Source: Nitrospirillum amazonense
Lineage (GTDB): Bacteria; Pseudomonadota; Alphaproteobacteria; Azospirillales; Azospirillaceae
Assembly (NCBI RefSeq): GCF_007828045.1
Contig: NZ_VITN01000013.1
Span: forward strand, 1 to 64,000
DNA length: 64,000 nucleotides
Direction of reading: 5' to 3'
In this document: in pieces, positions 45,161 to 52,254 of the stretch
How positions within the stretch are numbered: position 1 is the stretch's first letter
How the letters are laid out: every line of letters starts with the position of its first letter
Notes under the pieces: model-generated
Databases searched by the model: none
Seen by the model: the letters and a program-made list of their open reading frames with translations, nothing else
Told to the model about the DNA's origin: nothing
Translations under genes and position numbers: made by a program

Positions 45161-46570
45161 TTACATCGCCGCCCGGTCCAGCTCGCCACCCGCCGGCGGC
45201 GGCACGGCGACGCCCTCGTCGCTGTACTGCTTCAGCTTGTTGCGCAGGGTGCGGATGGAGATGCCCAGGATGTTGGCGGCATGCGTCCGGTTGCCCAGGC
45301 AATGGCTGAGCGTGTCGATGATCAGGTCACGCTCCACATCCGCCACGCTGCGGCCCACCAGGCCGGCGGTGCCGGAGGCGCCGGGCTCGCCAGCCGGGGG
45401 CTGGGCGGCGGCGGTGGCGCGGGCGGCCACCGGGGCCACCGCGCTGTAGCCTTGCGCCGCCGCCGCCGGTTCCGCACCGGTCAGCAGGATGGCGTCGGTG
45501 CCGATTTCCGTCCCGCGCGACAGCAGCACGGCGCGGTGCATGGTGTTCTCCAGCTCACGCACGTTGCCGCGGAAGCGGTGGGCCTGCAGCATGGCCATCG
45601 CCTCCGGGCTCACCTTGCGTTCCGGCAGGCCGTTGGCCTCGGAATATTTGGTGGCGAAGTGCTGCGACAGGATGGCGATGTCGGCCGGGCGCTCGCGCAG
45701 GGGCGGCAGGACCAGATTCACCACGTTCAGGCGGAAGAACAAGTCCTCGCGGAAGCGGCCGGCCCGCACCTCCTCCTCCAGGAGGCGGTTGCTGGTGGCC
45801 AGTACGCGGATGTCCACCTTCACCGGCTGGGTCCCGCCCACCCGGTCGATCTCCCGTTCCTGGATGGCGCGCAGCAGCTTGGCCTGCAGCCGGATGTCCA
45901 TCTCCGAGATTTCGTCCAACAGCAGGGTGCCGCCGTTGGCCTCCTCGAACTTGCCCACGCGGCGCGCCACGGCGCCGGTGAAGGCGCCCTTCTCATGGCC
46001 GAACAGCTCGGATTCCAGCAGGTTTTCCGGGATGGCGGCGCAGTTGACGGAGACGAACACTGCGTTGGCCCGGCGGCTCTTGCGGTGGATGTAGCGGGCC
46101 ATCAGTTCCTTGCCGGTGCCGGACTCGCCGGTGATCAGCACGCTGGCGTCGCTGGGGGCGATCTGGTCGGCCAGGCGCAGCACGCTACCCATGGAGGGGT
46201 CGCGGCTGACGATGGCGTGGCTTTCCTCGGCCACCGCCTCCAGCACGGCGGCGATCAGCTGCGCGTCCGGAGGCAGGGGAATGTATTCCTTGGCGCCGGC
46301 GCGGATGGCCTTCACCGCCGCTTGCGCATCGGTCGCAACACCGCAGGCGACCACCGGCACGGTGATGCGCTCGGTCTTCAGCGCCTCGATCAGCATGCCG
46401 ACGTCCAGCTTGACGTCGATCATCACCAGGTCGGCGCCCTGGCCGCCGCGCAGGGCGTTGAGGGCACCGCCGATGCTGTCGGTGTGGGCGACCTTCGCGC
46501 CCTTCTGGAGCGCGATCTTGCCCGCCGCCGTGATGTAGCCTTCCAGCGTTCCTACGATCAGCAACCGCAT
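45161..46570 (-). CDS. flbD: Sigma-54-dependent flagellar transcription activator FlbD
   Basis: 469 residues: degenerate receiver (1-115), AAA+ domain (about 125-360) with GESGTGKE and GAFTGA (195-200, the sigma-54 contact loop), and a C-terminal Fis-type helix-turn-helix ([20 protein letters not shown]). The receiver keeps an Asp at position 52 (VMIDVKLD) but lacks the N-terminal acidic pair (IVGTLEG) and the canonical KP lysine (EYIPLPP). It is probably not conventionally phosphorylated. In Caulobacter, FlbD is controlled by FliX instead. Confidence 0.9.
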   Translation of the reverse strand: MRLLIVGTLEGYITAAGKIALQKGAKVAHTDSIGGALNALRGGQGADLVMIDVKLDVGMLIEALKTERITVPVVACGVATDAQAAVKAIRAGAKEYIPLPPDAQLIAAVLEAVAEESHAIVSRDPSMGSVLRLADQIAPSDASVLITGESGTGKELMARYIHRKSRRANAVFVSVNCAAIPENLLESELFGHEKGAFTGAVARRVGKFEEANGGTLLLDEISEMDIRLQAKLLRAIQEREIDRVGGTQPVKVDIRVLATSNRLLEEEVRAGRFREDLFFRLNVVNLVLPPLRERPADIAILSQHFATKYSEANGLPERKVSPEAMAMLQAHRFRGNVRELENTMHRAVLLSRGTEIGTDAILLTGAEPAAAAQGYSAVAPVAARATAAAQPPAGEPGASGTAGLVGRSVADVERDLIIDTLSHCLGNRTHAANILGISIRTLRNKLKQYSDEGVAVPPPAGGELDRAAM

Positions 46571-46628
46571 CGCTCAAAACCCTTTCAAACCGGGACGCCC
46601 CACCGGGGACGCGTCCGTCGTCCAACCA

Positions 46629-47573
46629 TCAATCGTAATGGTTCAGCCGCAGCTCCGGCGGCAGAACCGTGTTCATCATCATTTCCAGCCGGCGCGGATT
46701 CTCCTGCCGGGCGATGGAGATGGCGCCCAGCATGAACAGCGTGTCCACGATGGCCTGGGCGTCGGTGTTGCGTTCCAGCTTTCCGGCCAGCGGCGCCAGG
46801 GCCATATTGCCCACCAGCGCGCCGTAGAAGGTCGTCAGCAGGGCTATCGCCATGGCCGGGCCGATGGCTGCCGGGTCCTGCAGGTTGCCCAGCATCTGTA
46901 CCAGGCCCACCAGGGTGCCGATCAGGCCCATGGCCGGCGCCACTTCCGAGGCGCGGCGCAGCACGGCGGCGCCATGGCGGGACCGGGCCTGCTGCGCCTC
47001 GATCTCCGTGCGGAGGATGCGCTCCACATCTTCCGCCGCAATACCGTCCACCACCAGCTCGATGGCACGGGCCTGCAGGGGTTCCACCCCCTTGTCCTTC
47101 ATCAGCGGCTGCAGGGTCAGCGGACCGTTGCGGCGCGCCGCCTCCGCCATCTGCAGGACATAGCCGGAGACATCGGCGATGTCGGCCACCGGCCGCATCA
47201 GGGCGCGGGCCAACTGGCGGCGGCAGGCCGCCAAGTCCTCGCGCGCGAAGGACACGATGGTGACGGCGATGGTGCCGCCCACCACGATCATGAGCGAGGG
47301 CACGTTGATGAAGGCCCGCGCGTGCCCGCCAAAGGCCAGGGCCGAGAACACCAGCGCGAACCCCGCCGTCAGGCCCAGCACCGTGGTCAGGTCCAGCCCA
47401 TGGCGCACCCGCACCGGTTCCGGCAGGGGGGCGGACGCCGGCGCCTGGGCTCCCGCCGGGTGGGCCGGCCCCTTGGCCTCGTTCGCCGCCTCCGGCGCCG
47501 GCGCGGCCGCAGCCACCCGTCCGGCGGCGGTGCCGGCGGCGCGCAAGGTCGGGGAAGGGGGGCGGCTGTTCAA
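46629..47573 (-). CDS. motA: MotA/PomA-family flagellar motor stator protein
   Basis: 314 residues. A 55-residue Ala/Pro-rich N-terminal extension precedes four membrane segments (LDLTTVLGLTAGFALVFSALAFG, FINVPSLMIVVGGTIAVTIVSF, MGLIGTLVGLVQMLGNL, IGPAMAIALLTTFYGALVGNMA). The MotA/TolQ/ExbB core ends RRLEMMMNTVLPPELR. The NVPSLMIVVGGT and LIGTLVGLVQML motifs match PomA-like stators. No MotB/PomB partner is adjacent. It sits between fliN and flbD, so a flagellar rather than TolQ role is likely. Confidence 0.82.
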   Translation of the reverse strand: MNSRPPSPTLRAAGTAAGRVAAAAPAPEAANEAKGPAHPAGAQAPASAPLPEPVRVRHGLDLTTVLGLTAGFALVFSALAFGGHARAFINVPSLMIVVGGTIAVTIVSFAREDLAACRRQLARALMRPVADIADVSGYVLQMAEAARRNGPLTLQPLMKDKGVEPLQARAIELVVDGIAAEDVERILRTEIEAQQARSRHGAAVLRRASEVAPAMGLIGTLVGLVQMLGNLQDPAAIGPAMAIALLTTFYGALVGNMALAPLAGKLERNTDAQAIVDTLFMLGAISIARQENPRRLEMMMNTVLPPELRLNHYD

Positions 47574-47597
47574 CGGTCTCTCTTTCTCGACTACGGA

Positions 47598-47900
47598 TCA
47601 GGTGCGTTCGGACTTGATGATTTCCGTCATGGTCACGCCCAGGCGGTCTTCCACCACCACCACCTCGCCGCGCGCCACCAGGCGGTTGTTGACGTAGATG
47701 TCGATGGCCTCGCCCACCTTGCGGTCCAGTTCCACCACCGCGCCGCGGCCCAGCTTCAACAGCTGGCTCACCTGCATGGTGCACTTGCCCAGCACGGCGG
47801 AAATCTGGACCGGGATGTCGTAGACGGCCTCCAGGTCCTTCACGATAGGGGCGCCATCGGCGTCCATGCCTGCTTGGCCGTCGAAATCGTCCAGGCTCAT
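47598..47900 (-). CDS. fliN: Flagellar motor switch protein FliN
   Basis: 100 residues, the usual short FliN. The SpoA domain carries VYDIPVQISAVLGKCTMQVSQLLKLGRGAVVELDRKVGEAIDIYVNN and VARGEVVVVEDRLGVTMTEI. It forms the C-ring base with FliM/FliG and docks FliH. 93 bases separate it from fliH. Confidence 0.96.
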   Translation of the reverse strand: MSLDDFDGQAGMDADGAPIVKDLEAVYDIPVQISAVLGKCTMQVSQLLKLGRGAVVELDRKVGEAIDIYVNNRLVARGEVVVVEDRLGVTMTEIIKSERT

Positions 47901-47993
47901 CGCTTCCCTCGTTTCTCACCGCCGGGGCGTCGCCCGGTCACGCATCCTAACAACACTGGCCCATACCATGTTGGCCTATGACGGCCTATACGC

Positions 47994-48704
47994 TCATTCC
48001 GCCGCCTCGCGGCCGTCTTCCAGGGGGCGCCCCAGGTTGCCGGCGATGCGGTCGATTTCCGCCCATAGGGCGGCCACGTCGCGCTCGGCGCCGCCATCCC
48101 CCCAGTCGGCCTTGCAGTCCAGTTCCCCGGCGCGGGGATCGGCCACCACGGCGACGGAGCCGGCGAAGCCCTGGCGCGCCGCCATGTCCTCGATCTTCTC
48201 CTTGATGGGGGCCAGCCAGTTCTCATGCACGCGGACCAGCAGGCGCGGTTCGTCCGACAGCTCCGCCAGGAAGGCGTTGACCGAGGCCTCCACCTCCACC
48301 AGGCCGTGGCGCTTGACCATGGCGGGGAACAGCTTGCGCACGATGGCCAGCGCCATGCGGATCGTGTTCTGGGCGCGCAGCGCGCGGCCCTGGGCTTCCG
48401 CCTGGATCAGCTGCCCGACACTGCCCTGCAATTGCGCCAGCACGTTGGCCAAAGCCAGCGCCGACTGGTCGGCACCGGCCTGCATGCCCTCGGCATGGCC
48501 CTGGGCGTAGGCGGCCTCGCGCGCCATGCGCACCTGCTGCTGCAGGTCGGCCAGGCTGAATGTGGGTTCCGGCGGCGGTGGGGGCGGGGGTGGCGGTTCC
48601 GGCGGCAGCTCGGGCGCGGGCGGGAGTTGTTCCTCCGGCACCTCGACGCGGCGGCCCTCGGGATCGAAGGAATTGTCGAACAGGAATCTGCGGATGTTGG
48701 TCAT
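47994..48704 (-). CDS. fliH: Flagellar assembly protein FliH
   Basis: 236 residues. The N-terminus MTNIRRFLFDNSFD is typical of alphaproteobacterial FliH (FlbE). A proline run follows (nine consecutive prolines in residues about 37-46), then a helical region rich in Ala/Gln and a C-terminal domain like the V-ATPase E subunit. FliH links FliI to FliN. It lies 15 bases downstream of fliF, where fliG would be expected. Confidence 0.85.
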   Translation of the reverse strand: MTNIRRFLFDNSFDPEGRRVEVPEEQLPPAPELPPEPPPPPPPPPEPTFSLADLQQQVRMAREAAYAQGHAEGMQAGADQSALALANVLAQLQGSVGQLIQAEAQGRALRAQNTIRMALAIVRKLFPAMVKRHGLVEVEASVNAFLAELSDEPRLLVRVHENWLAPIKEKIEDMAARQGFAGSVAVVADPRAGELDCKADWGDGGAERDVAALWAEIDRIAGNLGRPLEDGREAAE

Positions 48705-48719
48705 GGGTTACGTCCGCGC

Positions 48720-50381
48720 TCAATTTTCCTGGTACAGCCAGTTCCGGATGATGGACACGGCCTCTTCCGGGTGCTTCTCGACGATCTCGCCCACCTTGCG
48801 CAGCGAGGACGCGCGCACGCGGCCGTCCACGCGGTTGATGTCGATCATCTGTTCCAGTTCCTCGTTGGCCTGGGCGGCCTCCAGCGCCAGCTCGCGGGCT
48901 AGGGCGCCGCCGCCGGGACCGGCCAGCTGCGGCACGCCGCTCTGGTCGGACAGCAGGTCGGGCTCCTCATCCAGCTGCGGGGTGCGGTCCAGGGCGCGAG
49001 CCACCAGCGGCCGGATGACCAGCAGGATGACCAGGATGGCGACGATGGCCAGCACGATGGTTTCGGCGATGCGGAACACATCCTGCTTGGGCAGGCCGAA
49101 CAGCGTCTCTTCCTTGGCCTCCAGCTCGCCCTCGGGGGTGGCGAACTTCATGCTGACTACGTCCACCGTATCGCCGCGCGAACCGTCGAAGCCGATGGAT
49201 GATTTGACCAGGGACCCCAGCTTCTGCAGCTCGTCGTCCGAGCGCGGCTGGTACTGGGCCACACCCTTGTCGTCGGGCACGTAATTGCCATCGACCAGCA
49301 CGGCGACCGACAGGCGGCGCACCTGGCCGGCCTCGCGCTCATGGACCTTCACGGTCTTGCTGATCTCGTAATTGATACGCTCGTTGGTCTTGGTGGTTTT
49401 GGAGCTGGAGGAGCCGTTGGTGGTGTTCTCGGCGTTGGCGGAGGGCAGGTTGTTCGCCACCGTCACCGGGTCCTGGCCTTCCTTGTTGATGTCTTCCGAG
49501 TTCTCGTTGTTGGTCTCGGTGGAGCGCACGACCTGGCTGTCGGGGTCGAAGATCTCGCTGTTCGTCGTGATATGGTCGAAATCCATGTCGACCGTCACCT
49601 CGGCCCGCACCTTGCCCATGCCCACGGTGCGGCCCACGATCTCCTCGACCTTGTCGGTCAGGCGCTGCTGATAGGCGAGGCGCTTCTCTTCCGCCGTCGC
49701 CATCATGGCTTCCTTGCTGTCGGAACCCATGCCCCGGGCCAGCAGGTTGCCCTTGTCGTCCACCACCGACACCATATCCGGCTGCAGTCCCGGGACCGAC
49801 GCGGCAATCAGGTGCTGGACGCTGGCCACCTGTTCCTTCTTCAACTGCTGGCCGGGCCGCAGGCGCAGGACGACGCTGGCCGTGGCCTTCTGCGTCTCAC
49901 GGCTGAACAGCTCGCGCTTGGGCAGCACCAGGTGGATGCGGGACTGCTGCACCGGGGCCAGGGTGTTCACCGTGCGCGACAGCTCACCCTCCAGCGCGCG
50001 CAGCTGCTGGACGGACTGCATGAAGCTAGTGGTGCCCAGGCTTTCCGCTTGGTTGAAGATCTCGTAACCGACGTTGCCACCGGTGGGCAGGCCCTGCTGG
50101 GCCATCAGCATGCGGATGCGGCCAACCTGGTCGGCCGGGACCTCGATGCGGGTGCTGTCCGGGCTGACCTGGTAGGGCACCTTGGGCTGCATCTGGTCCA
50201 GCTGCTGCACGATGGCGCCGCCGTCGCTGGGCGACAGGTCGCTGTACAGCAGGGCCATGTTGGGCGAGGAGCCGTTGAACAGCAGGAAGCCGAACAGGGC
50301 CAGGATCAGCAGCGCGACGCCACCGATGGCGCCCAGCCGCACCGGCCCAAGATTACGCAAGGTCTGCAACAGGTTTTCCAA
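48720..50381 (-). CDS. fliF: Flagellar MS-ring protein FliF
   Basis: 553 residues. The first membrane segment is GAIGGVALLILALFGFLLF (17-35). The YscJ-like ring domains follow (NMALLYSDLSPSDGGAIVQQL, SRIHLVLPKRELFSRE), and a second membrane segment IAETIVLAIVAILVILLVI lies near residue 440. The cytosolic tail ends IDINRVDGRVRASSLRKVGEIVEKHPEEAVSIIRNWL, the FliG-binding part. It is the first gene of the minus-strand flagellar series. Confidence 0.96.
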   Translation of the reverse strand: MENLLQTLRNLGPVRLGAIGGVALLILALFGFLLFNGSSPNMALLYSDLSPSDGGAIVQQLDQMQPKVPYQVSPDSTRIEVPADQVGRIRMLMAQQGLPTGGNVGYEIFNQAESLGTTSFMQSVQQLRALEGELSRTVNTLAPVQQSRIHLVLPKRELFSRETQKATASVVLRLRPGQQLKKEQVASVQHLIAASVPGLQPDMVSVVDDKGNLLARGMGSDSKEAMMATAEEKRLAYQQRLTDKVEEIVGRTVGMGKVRAEVTVDMDFDHITTNSEIFDPDSQVVRSTETNNENSEDINKEGQDPVTVANNLPSANAENTTNGSSSSKTTKTNERINYEISKTVKVHEREAGQVRRLSVAVLVDGNYVPDDKGVAQYQPRSDDELQKLGSLVKSSIGFDGSRGDTVDVVSMKFATPEGELEAKEETLFGLPKQDVFRIAETIVLAIVAILVILLVIRPLVARALDRTPQLDEEPDLLSDQSGVPQLAGPGGGALARELALEAAQANEELEQMIDINRVDGRVRASSLRKVGEIVEKHPEEAVSIIRNWLYQEN

Positions 50382-50591
50382 GGTCCGCTCCCGGGCCGGC
50401 GGTCACCGAAAAATCACAGCGGAGTCTATAGCGTCGCTTCCGCGTTTGCCAGGATTGTGGGAACGTTCAGGGAATGGAATAGGGGGTGGTGGGCAAAAAT
50501 TTCCTACACCCCGCAAAGTGTGTCATTTGCGTCACGCATTTTGCCAGTTGACGGAGTGTTGCATTCAACAAGAGCTGCCGCGGCGGTAAAA

Positions 50592-50662
50592 ATTGCAAAA
50601 TGCAATGGCCGTGGAGAATGTCGCCAAGGTGGCTTGACTATATTTTGTTAATTAGCTAAATA
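50592..50662 (+). promoter_or_regulatory. sdpR promoter with palindromic operator; nearly leaderless start
   Basis: TTGACT (50634-50639), 17-base spacer, TAAATA (50657-50662). Transcription should begin near 50669, only about two bases before the sdpR ATG at 50671, and no Shine-Dalgarno sequence is present. The 8-bp palindrome TTAGCTAA (50652-50659) overlaps the -10, and a second perfect inverted repeat ATTGCA-AAA-TGCAAT lies upstream (50592-50606). Autorepression by SdpR at the -10 palindrome is inferred from SdpR/ArsR biology. Confidence 0.6.
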
Positions 50663-50670
50663 CCGTCATC

Positions 50671-50979
50671 ATGAATCGCGTCTTCAAAGCCCTGGCCGAT
50701 CCCAGCCGCCGCCGCATCCTCCAATTGCTGCGCGAGGGGCCCTTGTCCGCCGGCGATATCGCCCGCCATTTCGACCTGGCCAAGCCCACCCTATCCGGCC
50801 ATTTCGCCGTGCTGCGCGAGGCCGACCTGGTGGACCAGGAGCGGCAGGGCACCACCATCTACTACCGCCTGAACCTGTCGGTGCTGGAAGAGGCGCTGTC
50901 GGGCCTCATGGACAGCATGGGGATAGGGCAGGGGGAGCGGGCGGCCCATAGCCCCGGTCTGGTTAAGCCGGGGAAATAG
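50671..50979 (+). CDS. sdpR: ArsR/SmtB-family repressor, SdpR-like
   Basis: 102 residues. The winged helix-turn-helix begins FKALADPSRRRILQLLREGPLSAGDIARHF, with recognition helix KPTLSGHFAVLREADLV and wing QERQGTTIYYRL. It has no cysteine or CxC metal site, so it is not a metal sensor. Its pairing with sdpI makes it an SdpR-type autoregulator; in B. subtilis SdpR is sequestered at the membrane by SdpI. Confidence 0.9.
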   Translation: MNRVFKALADPSRRRILQLLREGPLSAGDIARHFDLAKPTLSGHFAVLREADLVDQERQGTTIYYRLNLSVLEEALSGLMDSMGIGQGERAAHSPGLVKPGK

Positions 50980-51001
50980 CGGTCCCGCAAGGAGCATGCA
51001 T

Positions 51002-51664
51002 ATGTCCGCTCGGTTCTATTGGCTGATGACGGCCCAGATCCTGGCCGTCATGGCGCTGGTCAGCATCTATACGCTGACGCGGGTTGGAATGGATGCGACC
51101 CTGCCCATCCATTGGGGCGCCAACGGTCAGGTCGATGGGGTCGCCCCGGCACCTTGGGCGCTGGCGATCCTGCCTCTGACCGTTGTGGGGTGGGTGGCGC
51201 TCATGGCTGTGCTGGCCCAGTTTTCGCCCAGCGCGGCGGCCCTGGCGCGCTCGGGGACCGCCTGGCGCACGGCCTGTCTGTCGCTGACCGGCATGCTGGC
51301 ACTGACCCACTTCGCCCTGGTGGGTGGCTTTTTGGGCCACCCGGTGGACATGGGCCGCACCCACGCGCTGATCATGGGCGTGTTCCTGGTTCTGATGGGC
51401 AATGTGATGGGCAAGGTGCGGCCGAACGGTCTGCTGGGCATCCGCACGCCGTGGACGCGCAACGATGAATGGGTGTGGGACCAGACGCACCGCTTCGGCG
51501 GCCGACTATTTGTGGCCGGCGGCTTCCTGCTGCTGGCCCTGACCTTCTGGCTGCCGCCGGCCCTGATCCGGGGGCCCCGCCTGACGATGGCGGTGCTGCT
51601 GCCCTTGGCGTTGATCTCGGTCCTCCGCTCCTATCTCTACTGGCGCGTCCGGCCCAACCGCTGA
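51002..51664 (+). CDS. sdpI: SdpI-family membrane protein
   Basis: 220 residues from ATG 51002 (AAGGAG at 50989-50994, seven bases away; ATG 50996 is too close). Six hydrophobic segments are present. The N-terminal part is DUF1648-like (LPIHWGANGQVDG), and the C-terminal SdpI motif reads MGKVRPNGLLGIRTPWTRNDEWVWDQTHRFGGRLF. In B. subtilis SdpI gives immunity to the SDP toxin and signals to SdpR. No sdpC-like toxin gene is present here. Confidence 0.9.
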   Translation: MSARFYWLMTAQILAVMALVSIYTLTRVGMDATLPIHWGANGQVDGVAPAPWALAILPLTVVGWVALMAVLAQFSPSAAALARSGTAWRTACLSLTGMLALTHFALVGGFLGHPVDMGRTHALIMGVFLVLMGNVMGKVRPNGLLGIRTPWTRNDEWVWDQTHRFGGRLFVAGGFLLLALTFWLPPALIRGPRLTMAVLLPLALISVLRSYLYWRVRPNR

Positions 51665-51667
51665 GCG

Positions 51668-52105
51668 TCAGGCCGGAAACATCAGCAGCGTCAGGCCCAG
51701 CCGCACCCACATCGCCGCCAGCACGGCCATGGATACGATGAACACCGCTGCCCGGTGCAGGACGTTGTTGTAGGTCAGGTGGATGGCGCTCTGGATGATG
51801 CGTAGCGCCACGAAGACCCAGGCCAGCGCCTCATAGAGATGGTCACCCTGGCGCAGCACCATCAGCACCACGCAGATGACGTAGAACAGCGGCGGCACCT
51901 CCAGCAGGTTGTTGAAGGCGCGCTGGGCCGTGGCGCAACCGTCCGTCTGGGTGCCTGCCGTGAAGTTGCGGAAGTAGGACAGCCGGACATTGCCCCGCCT
52001 CACCGCCCGCACCCGCATGATGAACAGCCGCAGGCCCACCAGCAGGGTGAACAGGAACAGGACCAGCATGGGGAAGAACAAAGCGATGCTGCTTGTCATG
52101 GCCAT
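51668..52105 (-). CDS. MAPEG-family membrane protein
   Basis: 145 residues with four hydrophobic helices (SIALFFPMLVLFLFTLLVGLRLF, PPLFYVICVVLMVL, ALAWVFVALRIIQSAIHLTYNN, FIVSMAVLAAMWVRLGL). RAFNNLLEVPPLFY and VALRIIQSAIHLTYNNVLHR are the MAPEG signature (eicosanoid/glutathione metabolism superfamily). The bacterial function is uncertain. It is convergent with sdpI, 3 bases apart. Confidence 0.88.
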   Translation of the reverse strand: MAMTSSIALFFPMLVLFLFTLLVGLRLFIMRVRAVRRGNVRLSYFRNFTAGTQTDGCATAQRAFNNLLEVPPLFYVICVVLMVLRQGDHLYEALAWVFVALRIIQSAIHLTYNNVLHRAAVFIVSMAVLAAMWVRLGLTLLMFPA

Positions 52106-52198
52106 CCGTCGCGCAGAGAAAGCGTCAAGAACAAGTTACGGCTTTTTAGGGCGACTGGAAGCCCGATCACCCGCTTAGGCCGATGGCCATAAAGAAAC

Positions 52199-52223
52199 GG
52201 CGCGCGGGAAGGTCCCGCGCGCC
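52199..52223 (-). terminator. Strong hairpin terminator after the TonB-dependent receptor
   Basis: GGCGCGCGGGA and TCCCGCGCGCC form a perfect 11-bp stem around AGG. On the minus strand it is followed by GTTTCTTTAT. It lies about 31 bases beyond the receptor stop and upstream of the MAPEG gene. Confidence 0.7.
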
Positions 52224-52254
52224 GGTCTTTGAACGTCCCGTAAGACTTGCTTGA

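Noticed and set aside
42968-46735. Very long open frame on the + strand opposite flhA and flbD (about 1255 codons)
   Set aside because: It is His/Gln/Gly/Arg-rich antisense reading typical of GC-rich DNA, while the minus strand encodes clear FlhA and FlbD.
48560-48620. CRISPR-like or microsatellite repeat at the CCG-rich stretch
   Set aside because: It is the codon run for the proline stretch of FliH, not an intergenic repeat.
50400-50640. Sigma-54 (-24/-12) promoter for fliF
   Set aside because: No GG-N10-GC element with acceptable flanks was found on the minus strand, although such a promoter would be expected given FlbD.
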